Positions 24,832 through 37,555 of a stretch of DNA of 64,000 bases are shown in pieces. The DNA comes from Lantana camara (lineage: Eukaryota; Streptophyta; Magnoliopsida; Lamiales; Verbenaceae). A program made the position numbers and the translations under genes. How positions within the stretch are numbered: the stretch's first letter is position 1; each line of letters starts with the position of its first letter. The stretch is taken from positions 34,764,501 to 34,828,500 of the forward strand of contig CM074865.1 of assembly GCA_037501455.1 (NCBI GenBank), read 5' to 3'. The notes under the pieces are model-generated. The model made no database searches, had not been told where the DNA came from, and saw only the letters and a program-made list of their open reading frames with translations.

Positions 24832-24902
24832 TTTTTAAATACAAAATAAAATTTTTCGTAGTTATATTATTTTAGATGATCTCAAGAAATATAGAGAAGA
24901 TT
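24832..24902. other. Short AT-rich spacer
   Basis: 71 bp between the Athila-like LTR and the tandem array, with no recognisable feature. Its last bases, AGATT, would be the array's left target duplication; the right end is outside the window. Confidence 0.5.
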
Positions 24903-27569
24903 TGTAACAGCCCGAATCTGGGGGTAAGAAGAAATAGGTAAATCAAAGACTAGAAGAAAGCATCAATTCATTATACATTTCATTTTATGTGAACAATGTG
25001 TTTTTATGCCTCAATTATTAAATGTTATTTCGTTACAAGACTCATATCACTATTCATTCACCGAGTCAAAACCTTCAAATACTCCTCATGAAACCTTATA
25101 AAGTTAGATTCCACATTTTCTGGATTCATACCCTAGCTTTTGTATTTCGAAACCTACTTTGAAAATTACTTGTCAAAAATTCCCATTAGGTCCCTAGTTA
25201 CTATTCATTCCTAAACGTAGGAATTTTTCGGGACACTTTTACCTATCCAATATTGGGTTCGAATGAATCCTTATGAAATTTCATGAATTATGATATCATT
25301 CCCGAGCCCTAATTCTCATTACAACTTCCGTAGTAACCAAAACCGGCTAGAAACCCTAGTTAAAGACCCAAAATCTCAAGTATAAATACCCCTACAAGCT
25401 CATTTCCAAAACTACACCAAAATCACTCCAAATCTCTCCTATTTTCGATCAGCCCTATTCCTCTACATAAGGTGTGCTTTTCTTTTAATATTTCATGCTT
25501 TATATTATGTTCTTAGTATAATAATACTAGTAGCATGCCTAGGATTAATTAAATTATGCTTTAGGAATTTATTTTATGAAATATATGCTATTTATGCTAG
25601 TTTTAGGAAAAATGTAGTAACATATATGAATTTTATTTAATTAAATGCATGGGTTATGATATGATATGATACGAATATGTGTTTAAATAATTATGATCTT
25701 GTTTGATTAAATTCATGCCTAGATTAATTTCTTTAGAATTAATTTTATGATTAAAGTTACATAAAGTGCTACATTATGAGTTTAATTATGTGTTATGGAC
25801 TTAGAACTTCTTAGATCTGATCATGAGCTAATATGAACATATTCATAAGCCTAAGAACACATTCATAATGTTCTTGATCAATTTTAAGTGCACTTGTGAT
25901 AGTACGTGTGTGTGTGAGTTCAATTTTATGTTATAAAGTGTTTAATTCATAAGAAATTGAATAGTAAATGTTTTCAATAGTAATTTTGACTTTTTGGTCA
26001 ACCCACATCCAATTAATTTCGAAAATTATTTAAAAATAATTATAAATTAGGTTTTGAAATTTTTAAAGAAAGATTTTACCCAAATTTTCCAAAAATCGGT
26101 AAGTATGAAATAATTTCAAAATCTAACCTACATTGTCGAATTAAACCCTAGATTTCATACCTAATGTTCTAATTAGGACCATAATGTGATTAATAAATAT
26201 TTTATAGGTTAAAGACTTCATAATACCGGATTAATTAATTAAATTTCCTTGAACGGTTAAAATTAGGGTTTACCGGGAATCCTCTAATGTGCTACATACT
26301 ATGTACCTTATGTGATTATTTGATTAGAATAATAAGAACCTAGTTCTAAGCCAATAGTAGTTATTACTTTCAGGCGACGATAAGATCGAAGAGTGGAATC
26401 CCTACAATTCCACTTAAATCTCAGCACTAGGTGAGGGTTAAAATGTTTTCAACTGGAATCATGCCAATATACATATGTACCTATATAAAACCTATTTTCA
26501 AGCCTACCTATTATTTATGATTTATTATCCTATATACATAGTATCATATTACAATATCCCTCTTTATGAGGAAAATACTTTTATATCGGAATCAGGATCT
26601 TACCTGGACATTATATAATTCAGTCCGATCATTACTAAGAACTGATTCATCTTATCATCATTATTATTATGGGTCCCGACGGTATCCGTAGCGAGCAATT
26701 ACCAGGAAGGTATCGGGCCGAGGGTGTTGTTGGTGCTGCAGACTGCCACCAAACTCTTGGTAGTGGTTTAACTGGAGGTTAGTTACTCCACGCCAAGTTA
26801 TAAGGGAACACTACTTCCCGCATATTGTTCATGGCTGTTAGGGGTAGCTCCCCACGGCACTGGAGTAAGGAGATATTATCATATTGGTTTTAATAAAGTA
26901 TCGGCGCCTTGATCAGCCCGGTACTGTTTTACCACATTACTTACGGAGTCACGGATGGAAAGGCCTAGCTTGCAGGCATTAAAGTTAATATTACAAACGG
27001 TTCATATTCCTACAAATATTCCAAGTTACCCCTATCCCTACTTTTACAAATATTATGAACCGTTTCCTATTTGCTATATCCTATTGCCAATATTTTAGAT
27101 CAAGATTTTCTTGATCATATAAATATATATACGTATACATATAAACTAATATGCCTTCACTTAGTCACTTTGACTAACTCCTCGCCCTTTTAAATGAATG
27201 ATTTCAGGTAACAATGGAACGACACCTAGAGGTATCTTGAAGCAGTAGGATGTCGAGTATAGTAAGTCAGGGCTAATCTAAGGGCACTTAGTATGTACAT
27301 GTCAGAAATTAACTGTCCTTACACTTTACCTTAGCATGTACTTCATTATACTCCTTAATATGAACCATTTCGATCATTAATGATAAGTTCTTACTTATTA
27401 TGCATCCCTATTTATTTGCCAAGTTTTAATATCTTCCGCAGTGTTATGCCTTGCGCTCTATTTACGTATCATTTAAAGCGTTCGCCGTAGTATTTCCTGA
27501 GTGTTAGGTCTAACCTCCACTTAGGAAGTATTACGGTGCGGGGGTTGTAGTGCTAGGGGAGGCGCTACA
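24903..27569 (+). repeat. TR-GAG LTR A, with a ~640-bp internal deletion
   Basis: TGTAACAGCCCG to GGCGCTACA, 2667 bp. Relative to LTRs B-E, about 640 bp is missing between the CTAGTTAAAG motif (about 25358) and AAATCTCAAG. No polypurine tract precedes it, so this is the true left edge of the array. Confidence 0.9.
25381..25388 (+). promoter_or_regulatory. TATA box of LTR A
   Basis: TATAAATA in the context CTCAAGTATAAATACCCC, identical in LTRs A-E, with a C/A-rich region where the start site would be. Confidence 0.65.
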
Positions 27570-27577
27570 ACTTAAAG

Positions 27578-27589
27578 AGGTATCAGAGC
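27578..27589 (+). other. TR-GAG primer binding site, unit A
   Basis: AGGTATCAGAGC, eight bases after the LTR end. The first base is changed from T; the other units read TGGTATCAGAGC. Confidence 0.85.
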
Positions 27590-27851
27590 TCCAGGTTTAC
27601 GGGACTTAGCCGAATAGGTGTTTTGTCACCATATTTGTTGTATTATAAGTTAGAGTCGCTTCAAGATACCAGTAGGACCGTAAGTAAACATGTTATCTTC
27701 CTATATCCTAGTGTGCCTTACCTTTTCTATGATTTATGTGATACTATATTCATTGATCGCTATTATTTGGAAATTCTGTCTAAGTGACTATCTGCAAGTC
27801 ATTCTTAACCATCATGCATCATATTCTTTCTTAAGTTCATCGCAGCTCATA

Positions 27852-28983
27852 ATGTCCCCCCAAAGAATCGCCCAAGATAGTACTCTACCAAGAGAAGGTG
27901 CATCCTCAGCTGGAGGAAATTCTAAATTAGTAGATATTTTAAAGGAAATAGTGCAAACATGTGCCAATGGATCAAAAGGTGACAATGAGAAGTCTCTTGA
28001 AAAGTTTCTACGAATGGATCCGCCTAAGTTCTTTGGAGAACCCAATGATGTCAAGGCTGAAAACTGGATAGCAAGTCTTGAGAAAATCTTTGAAGCGATG
28101 GGTATTGGTTCTGAAGAACCCGAAAGTGTTCAGTATGCTGTCTTCATGTTAGAAGAAGAGGCCTTAAGTTGGTGGAAGTATATAAAACGAGTTTGGGCTG
28201 AAAATCAGGTAAATTATAGGTGGAATGATTTTGTAAGAGTATTCTATGACAAATATATTCCTCCGGTGACTAGGGATGCCCGAGAAGCAGAGTTTATGAA
28301 TCTGGTTCAGGGCGATGCATCGGTGGCTGAATATGAAGCTAACTTCATTAGACTTATCCAATATGCCCCACATATCCTACATGATAAACGCCCCAAAACT
28401 AAGAGGTTTGTCGATGGTCTTAAATCAGATATTCGATGGGCCTTAGCTCCGTTTGACTTGGAAACTTATACAAAGGCAGTAGAAAAGGCTATGAAAACGG
28501 AGGCCACACATAAGGAAGTCCATTTAGCAGATGATCACTCCGAACTACATTATAAGTCATTCCAGCAATCCAAACGTCCCGCTGAACCATTTAAGCCAAC
28601 TCCTGGAAAGAGACAAGTGCAATCCTGGCCCGAACCTCAACAGCCACCATCAAACCCTCAAGAAGAGATTGTTTGTGAATGTTGTCGTAAGAAAGGGCAT
28701 ACTGAGGAGGAACGTAGAAAGAAAGCAGGAACATGTAGGACACCCTGACCATCGAGTTGAAAACTGCCCAAAGAGGGCAAAGCAGTGGGCCACAGGAAAA
28801 GCCGCCGAAGGGACTTTTAAAAAGTCAGTAATTGAAGGTCGAACTTATACCATAGAAGGAAAAGCAGGACCATATCCTACTAGTAATGTTGAAAGTATGG
28901 TACACACCCCAAACACGACAGTTACTACTTTATATGATCCTGGCGCGATGCATTCAACGCATCGCAATTATATGCGCTATTAA
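27852..28983 (+). pseudogene. gag: gag of unit A, frameshifted in the second zinc knuckle
   Basis: A gypsy-type Gag from ATG 27852 (MSPQRIAQ). The frame is open upstream to 27690, but that extension is not in frame in unit B, so the later ATG is preferred. The Retrotrans_gag capsid domain spans about residues 55-210 (RMDPPKFFGEPND, ALSWWKYIKRVW, YDKYIPP, AEFMNLVQGDASVAEYE, RFVDGLKSDIRW). An 8-bp loss at about 28735 destroys the second CCHC knuckle and causes a stop at 28748. The remainder continues in another frame to 28983. Subfamily 1 by its SKLVD variant. Confidence 0.85.
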
Positions 28984-29073
28984 ATTTTCTAGGTGAATGA
29001 TTATCTTGTGTGTTTAAAGTACCTAGAGTTTTATTTCTAGAACATGAGTAGAATCTTAGGACAGATTCTCTTT

Positions 29074-29084
29074 AAGGGGGGTGG
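29074..29084 (+). other. Polypurine tract, end of unit A
   Basis: AAGGGGGGTGG followed by AT and the LTR B start TGTAACA. Confidence 0.88.
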
Positions 29085-30203
29085 ATTGTAACAACCCGGA
29101 TCTGGGGGTGAGAAGAAATAGGTAAATCAAAGACTAGAAGAAAGCATCAATTCATTATACATTTCATTTTATGTGAACAATGTGTTTTTATGCCTCAATT
29201 ATTAAATGTTATTTCGTTACAAGACTCATATCACTATTCATTCACCGAGTCAAAACCTTCAAATACTCCTCATGAAACCTTATAAAGTTAGATTCCACAT
29301 TTTCTGGATTCATACCCTAGCTTTTGTATTACGAAACCTACTTTGAAAATTACTTGTCAAAAATTCCCATTAGGTCCCTATTTACTATTCATTCCTAAAC
29401 GTAGGAACTTTTCGAGACACTTTTGCCTATCCAATATTGGGTTCGAATGAATCCTTATGATATTTCATGAATTATGATATCATTCCCGAGCCCTAATTCT
29501 CATTATAATTTCCGTAGTAACCAAAACCGGCTAGAAACCCTAGTTAAAGCCTAATTCAATATTTTCAAATTTCAACGTTTTCCCTATTCAATATTATAAC
29601 CATAACGATCCTTGAATTATTTTATGAATTTTAAGACCTTTTCCAATTCCAAGTTCAAGCCCTAGCTCATTTTATAAAATTTTCTTATTTTTCCTAAAGT
29701 ACTATTCCCGCCGTAAAAACTAACTTTTAAACCGTACAACATTTGGTATCCAATATTATACTCAAAATAATCCTTAAATTATTTTATGAATTATGAGCAC
29801 TTTCTCGGAAATTGATTCATATCCTAGTTCCGTTTTAGGTATTTTCTCATATTTTCCAAAATTCCGAACCTTTACTACTTTAATTCTAAACGTTTAAATG
29901 TTTAAAGTGTGTAACCATAGGAAAACCCTTTCGATCCTCTTTCTCTTACAACCTTTCTCATTTCAAACTAAAACCTAGACATTCTCCTACGAATTTATGA
30001 TCATTTTCCCCTATTTTAGATTTATTTTATTTATGATGTATTTCTTACATAATTATGTATACATAAGCACTTACATCACATATACACCTAAGTATACACC
30101 TAGCATAACACCTAAACCCCATAATCATATTCTTAGCTTACTCATCAGCATGAATCATACCCTAAACTCTTAGAAATTGCAAGGTAAGCCCCTAAATCTC
30201 AAG

Positions 30204-30211
30204 TATAAATA
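30204..30211 (+). promoter_or_regulatory. TATA box of LTR B
   Basis: TATAAATA before CCCCTCCAAG; conserved across the array. Confidence 0.65.
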
Positions 30212-33200
30212 CCCCTCCAAGCTCATTTCCAAAACTACACCAAAATCACTCCAAATCTCTCCTATTTTCGATCAGCCCTGTTCCTCTACATAAGGTGTTC
30301 TTTTCTTTTATTATTTCATGCTTTATATTATGTTCTTAGAATAATAATATTAGTAGCATACCTAGGATTAATTAAATTATGCTTTAGGAATTTATTTTAT
30401 GAAATATATGCTATTTATGCTAGTTTTAGGAAAAATGTAGTAACATATATGAATTTTATTTAATTAAATGCATGAGTTATGATATGATATGATATGAATA
30501 TGTGTTTAAATAATTATGATCTTGTTTGATTAAATTCATGCCTAGATTAATTTCTTTAGAATTAATTTTATGATTAAAGTTACATAAAGTGCTACATTAT
30601 GAGTTTAATTATGTGTTATGGACTTAGAACTTGTTAGATCTGATCATGAGCTAATATGAACACATTCATAAGCCTAAGAACACATTCATAATGTTCTTGA
30701 TAAATTTTAAGTGCACTTGTGATAGTACGTGTGTGTGTGAGTTCAATTTTATGTTATAAAGTGTTTAATTCATAAGAAATTGAATAGTAAATGTTTTCAA
30801 TAGTAATTTTGACTTTTTGGTCAACCCACACTCAATTAATTTCGAAAATTATTTAAAAATAATTATAAATTAGGTTTTGGAATTTTTAAAGAAAGATTTT
30901 ACCCGAATTTTCTAAATATCGGTAAGTATGAGATAATTTCAAAATCTAACCTACATTGTCGAATTAAACCCTAGATTTCATACCTAATGTTCTAATTAGG
31001 ACCATAATGTGATTAATAAATATTTTATAGTTTAAAGACTTCATAATACCTGATTAATTAATTAAATTTCCTTGAACGGTTAAAATTAGGATTTACCGGG
31101 AATCCTCTAATGTGCTACATACTATGTACCCTTATGTGATTATTTGATTAGAATAATAAGAACCTAGTTCTAAGCCAATAGTAGTTATTACTTTCAGGCG
31201 ACAATCAGATCGAACAGTGGAATCCCTACAATTCCACTTAAATCTCAGCACTAGGTGAGGGTTAAAATGTTTTCAACTGGAATCATGCCTATATACATAT
31301 GTACCTATATAAAACCTATTTTCAAGCCTACCTATTATTTATGATTTAATATCCTATATACGTAGTATCATATTACAATATCCCTCTTTATGAGGAAAAA
31401 ACTTTTATGTCAGAATCAGGATCTTACCCGGACATTATATACTTCAGTCCGATCATTACTAAGAAGTGATTCCCGACTAAGCAAGCAAAATATCTTATCA
31501 TCATTATTATTATGGGCTCCGGCTGTATACGTAGCGAGCAATCACCCGGAAGGTATTGGGCCGAGGGGGGTGTTGGTGCTGCGGACTGCCACCAAACTCT
31601 TGGTAGTGGTTTAACTGGAGGTTAGTTACTCCACGCCAAGTTATAAGGGAACACTACTTCCCGCATATTGTTCATGGCCATTAGGGGTAGCTCCCCACGG
31701 CACTGGAGTAAGGAGATACTATCATATTGGTTTTAATAAAGTATCGGCGCCTTGATCAGCCCGGTACTGTTTTACCACATTACTTACGGAGTCATGGATG
31801 GAAAGGCCTAGCTTGCGGGCCTTAAAGTTAATATTCCTTACTCCAGTGCCGTGGGGATAAGGGGATGGAAAGGCCTAGCTTGCGGTTCATGTTCCTACAA
31901 ATATTCCAAGTTACCCCTATCCCTACTTTTACAAATATTATGAACCGTTTCCTATTTGCTATATCCTATTGCCAATGTTTTAGATCAAGATCTTCTTGAT
32001 CATATAAATATATATACGTATACATATAAACTAATATCCCTTCACTTAGTCACTTTGACTAACTCCTCGCCCTTTTAAATGCATGATTTCAGGTAACAAT
32101 GGAACGACACCTAGAGGTATCTTGAAGCAGTAGGATGTCGAGTATAGTAAGTCAGGGCTAATCTAAGGGCACTTAGTATGTACATGTCAGAAATAAACTT
32201 TACTTACACTTTACCTTAGCATGTACTTCATTATACTCCTTAATATGAACCATTTCGATCATTAATGATAAGTTCTTACATATTATGTATCCCCATTTAT
32301 TTGCCAAATTTTAATATCTTCCACTGTGTTATGCCTTGCGCTCTATTTACGTATCATTTAAACCGTTCGTCGTTGTAGCACCCGAGCGTAAGGTACCACA
32401 TCCCCCGCACCGAGACCCGACCCGCATATGGAATGGAAGTCCATACACGTGCCAAATCCACGGCGAACGGGGACACAACACACACGCTATGCTAGGCGGG
32501 ACTAACCCTTGAACCAATCAGTGCAAGAAACGTAAAATCAGAGGTAAATAAAATTCGCGGAAGCAAGAATAACATAGCATATACAGTGAGCCACCAAGCT
32601 CCAAAAATAGATATACAAGAGTATTTAAATATTCAACGGCACTCACGGCCTACCAAAAATCATAACGCTCCAATCTATACTATGATCATATACAAAAGTA
32701 TCAACAAGAGTATGAATATGAGACTGAAAAGAAGTGCTAAACATAAATGCAAGACCTAGACGACTTGTATTCCCGCCTAGCACTCCTATACCTGCACAAA
32801 ACAGCTGAAAACAACCGGGTTCAGTCTAAAAGAGACTGGTGGGTATAAAACGGGGCATAAGATATATAATATCGCATAAATTAAACACATACATGCAAGC
32901 CCTAATCCCGTGTGAAGTTTAGTAAGATTTTACCAAGTGGTTAAACAAAAGAAGATATCAACGGGATTACGACGTTCATATTCATTCATAATTGTTCATA
33001 AGGATTTGAGCTCGGCGAGTGAGCGTGCACAATCTCCAACCATCTCCTCGTGTAATCATATCATAATTAGTGGTTGTCATACATATCTTTCGTGCACATA
33101 CATAAATGATCATAATCATACATATACACCTTCTTCCTCCGGGTGGTGGACAAGTTAGCTAGACCTGACCACCGGTTCAGACATAGGCCAATGGGGGTAC

Positions 33201-33989
33201 ATGAATCCCCCAAGGGCACTCAGCTCCCATTCCTCGCTAAACTCCTAGCGAGGGCCGGTATCACCGTAGTTTGGTTGGAACTAGTATATGGGATCCCCGT
33301 CAGCCCTTGCCTCCTCGGTTAGCCACATATACTAAGTCCCGGGGCCCGTATAATCAGAAATCAGAAATGTGTCTCGCCAAACATAAGGTAGGGTTTCATA
33401 ATTAAAAGGAAAGGGGTCATACGTTTGAAATGATTTACCCGAAATGACTCGATATAAATATATATACGATTTTGGCTTAAAACTTTACACATAAGGAATA
33501 TATAAGGTTGTTTTAACTAATAGAAGAAAAACCCACCTTTACCGAAGCAAAAGAAAGGTACAAGCGTCTCAATGCTCGCCCTTGTCTCCGACCAAACCCG
33601 AATCTGTGCAAAAGAAAAGGTATGAGACACAATGACCACATACGACGCTCGGCAATGAAGTGCATATGACATGAATGCATAAATGATCATATTATATCAA
33701 TAAGATGTTCATGTGCACTATTAAGAGATTTAAATCATATAATCATTCATTCGTTTATATATTTCATTCAATTTCATAATTTCATAATTTCATATAATTT
33801 CCATAAATTCATAACATTCATTATGCACATCAATTAATCTAAAATTCATTTAAGAAGCATAACACATATTATTCAAATTCACATTTAGGAATAAAATAAA
33901 TAAAATGTTCAATCAAAAGTCAGTAGAATAATTACGCGAAATAGAATTCAATTAATTTCAATAATTAAATAAATCAAATAATATTTAAA

Positions 33990-34290
33990 ATATATAATAA
34001 ATATATATAATATATAATATATATATATATATATAATATACTAAATATATAATAACATATATACACATTATATATAAATATATATATTCACGTACACACA
34101 CACACACCAACATGCATGCATATATACTATATATTATATACATGCATGCAATACATGCATTCACACTCAAATCACAACCAACACACACACACACAGACAC
34201 ATATATATACTAATACTATACATTATATACACATGCAATTACACACACACAAGCATCTATACATATATTATATACCTAAGCCATGCATGC
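33990..34290. repeat. AT and CA simple-sequence stretch in chromovirus LTR
   Basis: Runs of TA and CA dinucleotides with ATGCATGCA blocks; the equivalent in the other LTR is about 41615-41930 and about 20 bp longer. Open frames here are only a by-product of the repeat. Confidence 0.85.
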
Positions 34291-34394
34291 AACCTCACTC
34301 ACACACAGCCATGCATATATAATCACACAACCAAGCATGCAAGGAACAACAACAGTAGCAGTCCCAGAAACGCAGCAAGGAAAACCAGAAAACG

Positions 34395-34499
34395 GGGTGA
34401 CACCCCGTGTCACCCTCAAAGCCTGGACCGAGACACCCCCGTGTCTCGGTACAGAAAAAACCAAGCCGCGAAGCACCCCCGTTCCTCACTGGAACGGGC
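34395..34499. repeat. Cluster of perfect hairpins in chromovirus 3' LTR
   Basis: GGGTGACAC/GTGTCACCC (34395-34415, loop CCC), CCGAGACAC/GTGTCTCGG (34428-34449, loop CCCC) and CCCGTTCC/GGAACGGG (about 34479-34499) follow each other. The other LTR has the same three at 42040-42144. Confidence 0.85.
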
Positions 34500-36203
34500 A
34501 GAAATGGAACGCCCGTGTCGCAGCAACAGCAGCCTCTGTTCTCGGACAGCAAAACGCAGACACAGAGCAGCCCAAAAACGCAGGAAAGGCAGGCAATAAA
34601 GGAGGCTAAACAAGGTACAAAAGAGCTGCAAGAACTCATACAAAACACATGCCAAGAAGCCACGAAGATGCCAGCCAAAAAGGAAGAAGGAAATGAGCAG
34701 TTTGACAGCAACTCTGCGTGACAAAAACAGGGCCAAAACTCGAAGAAAAACAGGGCATGCTTCTCTCAACTACTCCGATTCAGTTCAAGTCCAAAAAGCC
34801 ACCAAATACGCAGCAAAACATCATATAATCAACAAGTAAATCAGTTCCAAAAGTGATCAAGCAAGGCATGGAAGCACACGTGACCTTATGTGAAATTTTC
34901 TGAAAATTACATAAATGATATCTCATATATATCGCAACAAACACGAAAGCAATGATCATAAATGATATTAGGAAATCAAAACAATTAATCTCAGGCTTGG
35001 AATCACTCAAAACCATAGAGAATCAAAGGAGATCAAGATATTGCCCAAGATCCTAAATTTTCGGTAAATAGTCCAGAAATGGAGAAACCAAGCTCAAAAA
35101 TCATGAATGGTAAGATGAAAATGATCAGAATTAATCATATATTACAACCCTAAACTTACCTTGTTGATTGGTTGAAGTTTGGAGGAGATTCGAGCTCCAA
35201 AATCTCCAAGGGAAGAAGGGTTTCGGGACTGGACTGTAGAGCAGTAGCTTTTGCTGATGTTTGGGGATTGGGTGAGGGTTATCTTGGTTAGGGCTTGATA
35301 TGTACTGATAGATGGTTGAGTTAGGGTTAAAAGGAATCAAACCATGGTTAATTTGGTTATGGTTTGGCCAAGATATGGTTGATTTAGTGCAACAAGGTCA
35401 AGTTGGTCTCCGTTTCGTTTTTCGGTTGGATTTCGGAGTTTCAAATGATTTAGGAAAAATGTAAGGCTAAGTTTACTAAACTCGAATTTTCGTTACGAGT
35501 TCAGCGGAGTTGACGGAACTCGAATCCGAGTTCCCGAGCTCAAGATATTAAATTCGGAACCAAGGGTACGCTAAGTGCTCGTTAGCTCCCGTTTTGGTTC
35601 CTCGAAACAAATTAAATCCGTTAACTAATCAAATGAATTCGAAAACATAAATTGAGCATAAAATCATGTTCATAACACATATATGTACAACATATTACAA
35701 ATTCGTGCCAATTTGATATCATATCATGTAAGAACGAAGCATAAAATGAACAACATGCATATTCCAAACAATTCATGCATAAATACATAAAATTTCATGC
35801 ATAATATATTAACTCCATGCAATATATTAATTCCCATGCAAAACTATAGTTTTCATGCAAAAATGGAATAAGATTCATGCATAAATAAAATCTTCATGCA
35901 TAATTATATTATTGTACGTATAATTATATATAAATAAGTAATTAATTAAAACATGATTAATTAATATAATCATATAATTAGTATAATCATTAAATTAATA
36001 ATATAGTAATTAAACATATATATATTTATATAATACGAAATATATATATAATTAATAGTATTAAAATAAAATATTATAATATAATATAATAAAATAATAA
36101 CAATTATAATAAAATTAAATATAAACACGTAAAAACAATTAATTCGCGCAAATAGGTAAACACATACGTCCTACCTTTACGTCCGAAAAGTCGGGGCGTT
36201 ACA

Positions 36204-36221
36204 ATCTCTCCCCCTTAAAAG
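36204..36221 (-). other. Chromovirus polypurine tract
   Basis: On the minus strand CTTTTAAGGGGGAGAGAT directly precedes the 3' LTR. Confidence 0.9.
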
Positions 36222-36258
36222 AATCCGTCCTCGGATTCATTGCTCGCTCGGAAACAAC

Positions 36259-36312
36259 TCAGGGGGAAAATCTTTTCATCCTACCTTCCGTCTCCCACGT
36301 AGTCTCTTCGGT
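36259..36312 (-). pseudogene. Chromodomain C-terminal trace
   Basis: The minus strand reads EETTWETEGRMKRFSP then a stop, matching the ATWE...(M)...P end of integrase chromodomains. In this lineage the domain steers insertion to heterochromatin. Its N-terminal half is missing. Confidence 0.65.
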
Positions 36313-37555
36313 TTTATCACTTCTCCAAAATCTCATACGGTCCCATATACCGAGGGTTCAATTTCCTCCTCGTCCAATCCTCGAGAATCCTTTTCGTGGG
36401 GGAAGCCTTTAAGAAAACCTTATCTCCAATCTCAAACTCCAAATTCTTCCCCCGAAGATCTACATAACTCTTTTGTCGATCCTGAGCGGCCTTCATCCGT
36501 TATCTAATTATTTGGACCTTGTCGATAGCCTCTTGTACAACCTTAGAGGGTTTTTCCTTCTTTTTCCTCTTTTAATCCCTTCTTGCTTGGTCCAATTCCA
36601 TTCCTCCAAGTCCAAGAACAACGGTGATCGACATTTACGTCCAAAAGAGCTTCATAAGGGGGTCATTTCAATCAAGGCTTGATAGCTATTGTTGTAAGCA
36701 AACTCGATTACCGGCAACTGCTCATTCCACGACCTTTGAAAGTCCAATGCACATGCTCTCAACAGATCCTCCAGATACTTAATCAACCTTTCTGATTGTC
36801 CGTCAGTCTGAGGATGGAAAGCTGTGCTGAATTGAAGCCTTGTTCCCAAACACTTCTGCAATTCTTGCCATAACCTTGAAGTAAATCTGGGATCCCGATC
36901 CGATATAATACTAACAGGTACACCATGAAGCCTGACAATCTCCTCATTGTCCCTTGGCCAACTTACTCACTTTATCGGACATTCTGGTTGCAAGAAAATG
37001 AGCGGATTTCGTCGACCTGTCCACGATACCCCAAATTCCATCGAAACCTCCTTTCACTCTTGGTAATCCCGAAATAAAATCCATGGCTATTTGTTCACAT
37101 TTCCACTCCGGGATAGGCAATGGTTGAAGTAGTCCCCAATGGCTTTTGATGTTCTGCCTATACCGCTTGATAAGTCATATAATGTTTCACGAAGTTGATA
37201 ACATTCCGTTCTCATCCATTCCACCAATAAAATTGCTTAAGATCCTTATACCTCTTGTTCCCTCCGAGAGGTATCGAATACTCTGACCGATGTGCTTCCT
37301 CAAAAATAATCCCTTTTAACTCTTCCGGGACAACAACTCTATTCTGGAATCTTAAAAGTCCCGTATCATCGAACCCAGACGGACACTCTGAATCAGCTCG
37401 AGCTTTCCCAGCTAATTTCTGAACCTCGGGATCAATCCTCTGAGCATCAATTATCCTCTGTTTAAGATCTGGTTGAACCGTAATATTCCGAATACTAGCC
37501 CTCAGTCTGAACAACTCATTCTCATCTCCAATTTCCACTTTCACATTGGACACAC
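36313..37555 (-). pseudogene. int: Chromovirus integrase remnant
   Basis: On the minus strand: the zinc-binding segment ([20 protein letters not shown], then YWW) with its Cys pair lost, a catalytic D in GIWGIVDRSTKSAHF (about 37020), a second D in ISDRDPRF and the E in HPQTDGQSER (about 36800), then NEQLPVIEFAYNNSYQ. The C-terminal GDKVFLK and NPRYMGPYEI motifs follow at 36330-36440. Frameshifts separate these blocks. Confidence 0.87.

Larger units (their letters stand above)
32374..36203 (-). repeat. Chromovirus 3' LTR, 3830 bp
   Basis: On the minus strand it reads TGTAACGCCCC to GGGTGCTACA. It contains a TA/CA-rich low-complexity stretch (33990-34290) and strong hairpins at 34395-34499. 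Confidence 0.92.

Noticed and set aside
27690..27851. N-terminal extension of gag (a hydrophobic stretch before MSPQRIAQ)
   Set aside because: Open in units A and C, but in unit B an indel puts different sequence upstream, so it is better read as leader.
34116..34769. Open frames of 100-140 codons on both strands in the chromovirus LTR, repeated at 41734-42415
   Set aside because: They arise from CA/TA repeats and a stop-poor patch, run on both strands of the same segment, change frame between the two LTRs and have no recognisable domain.
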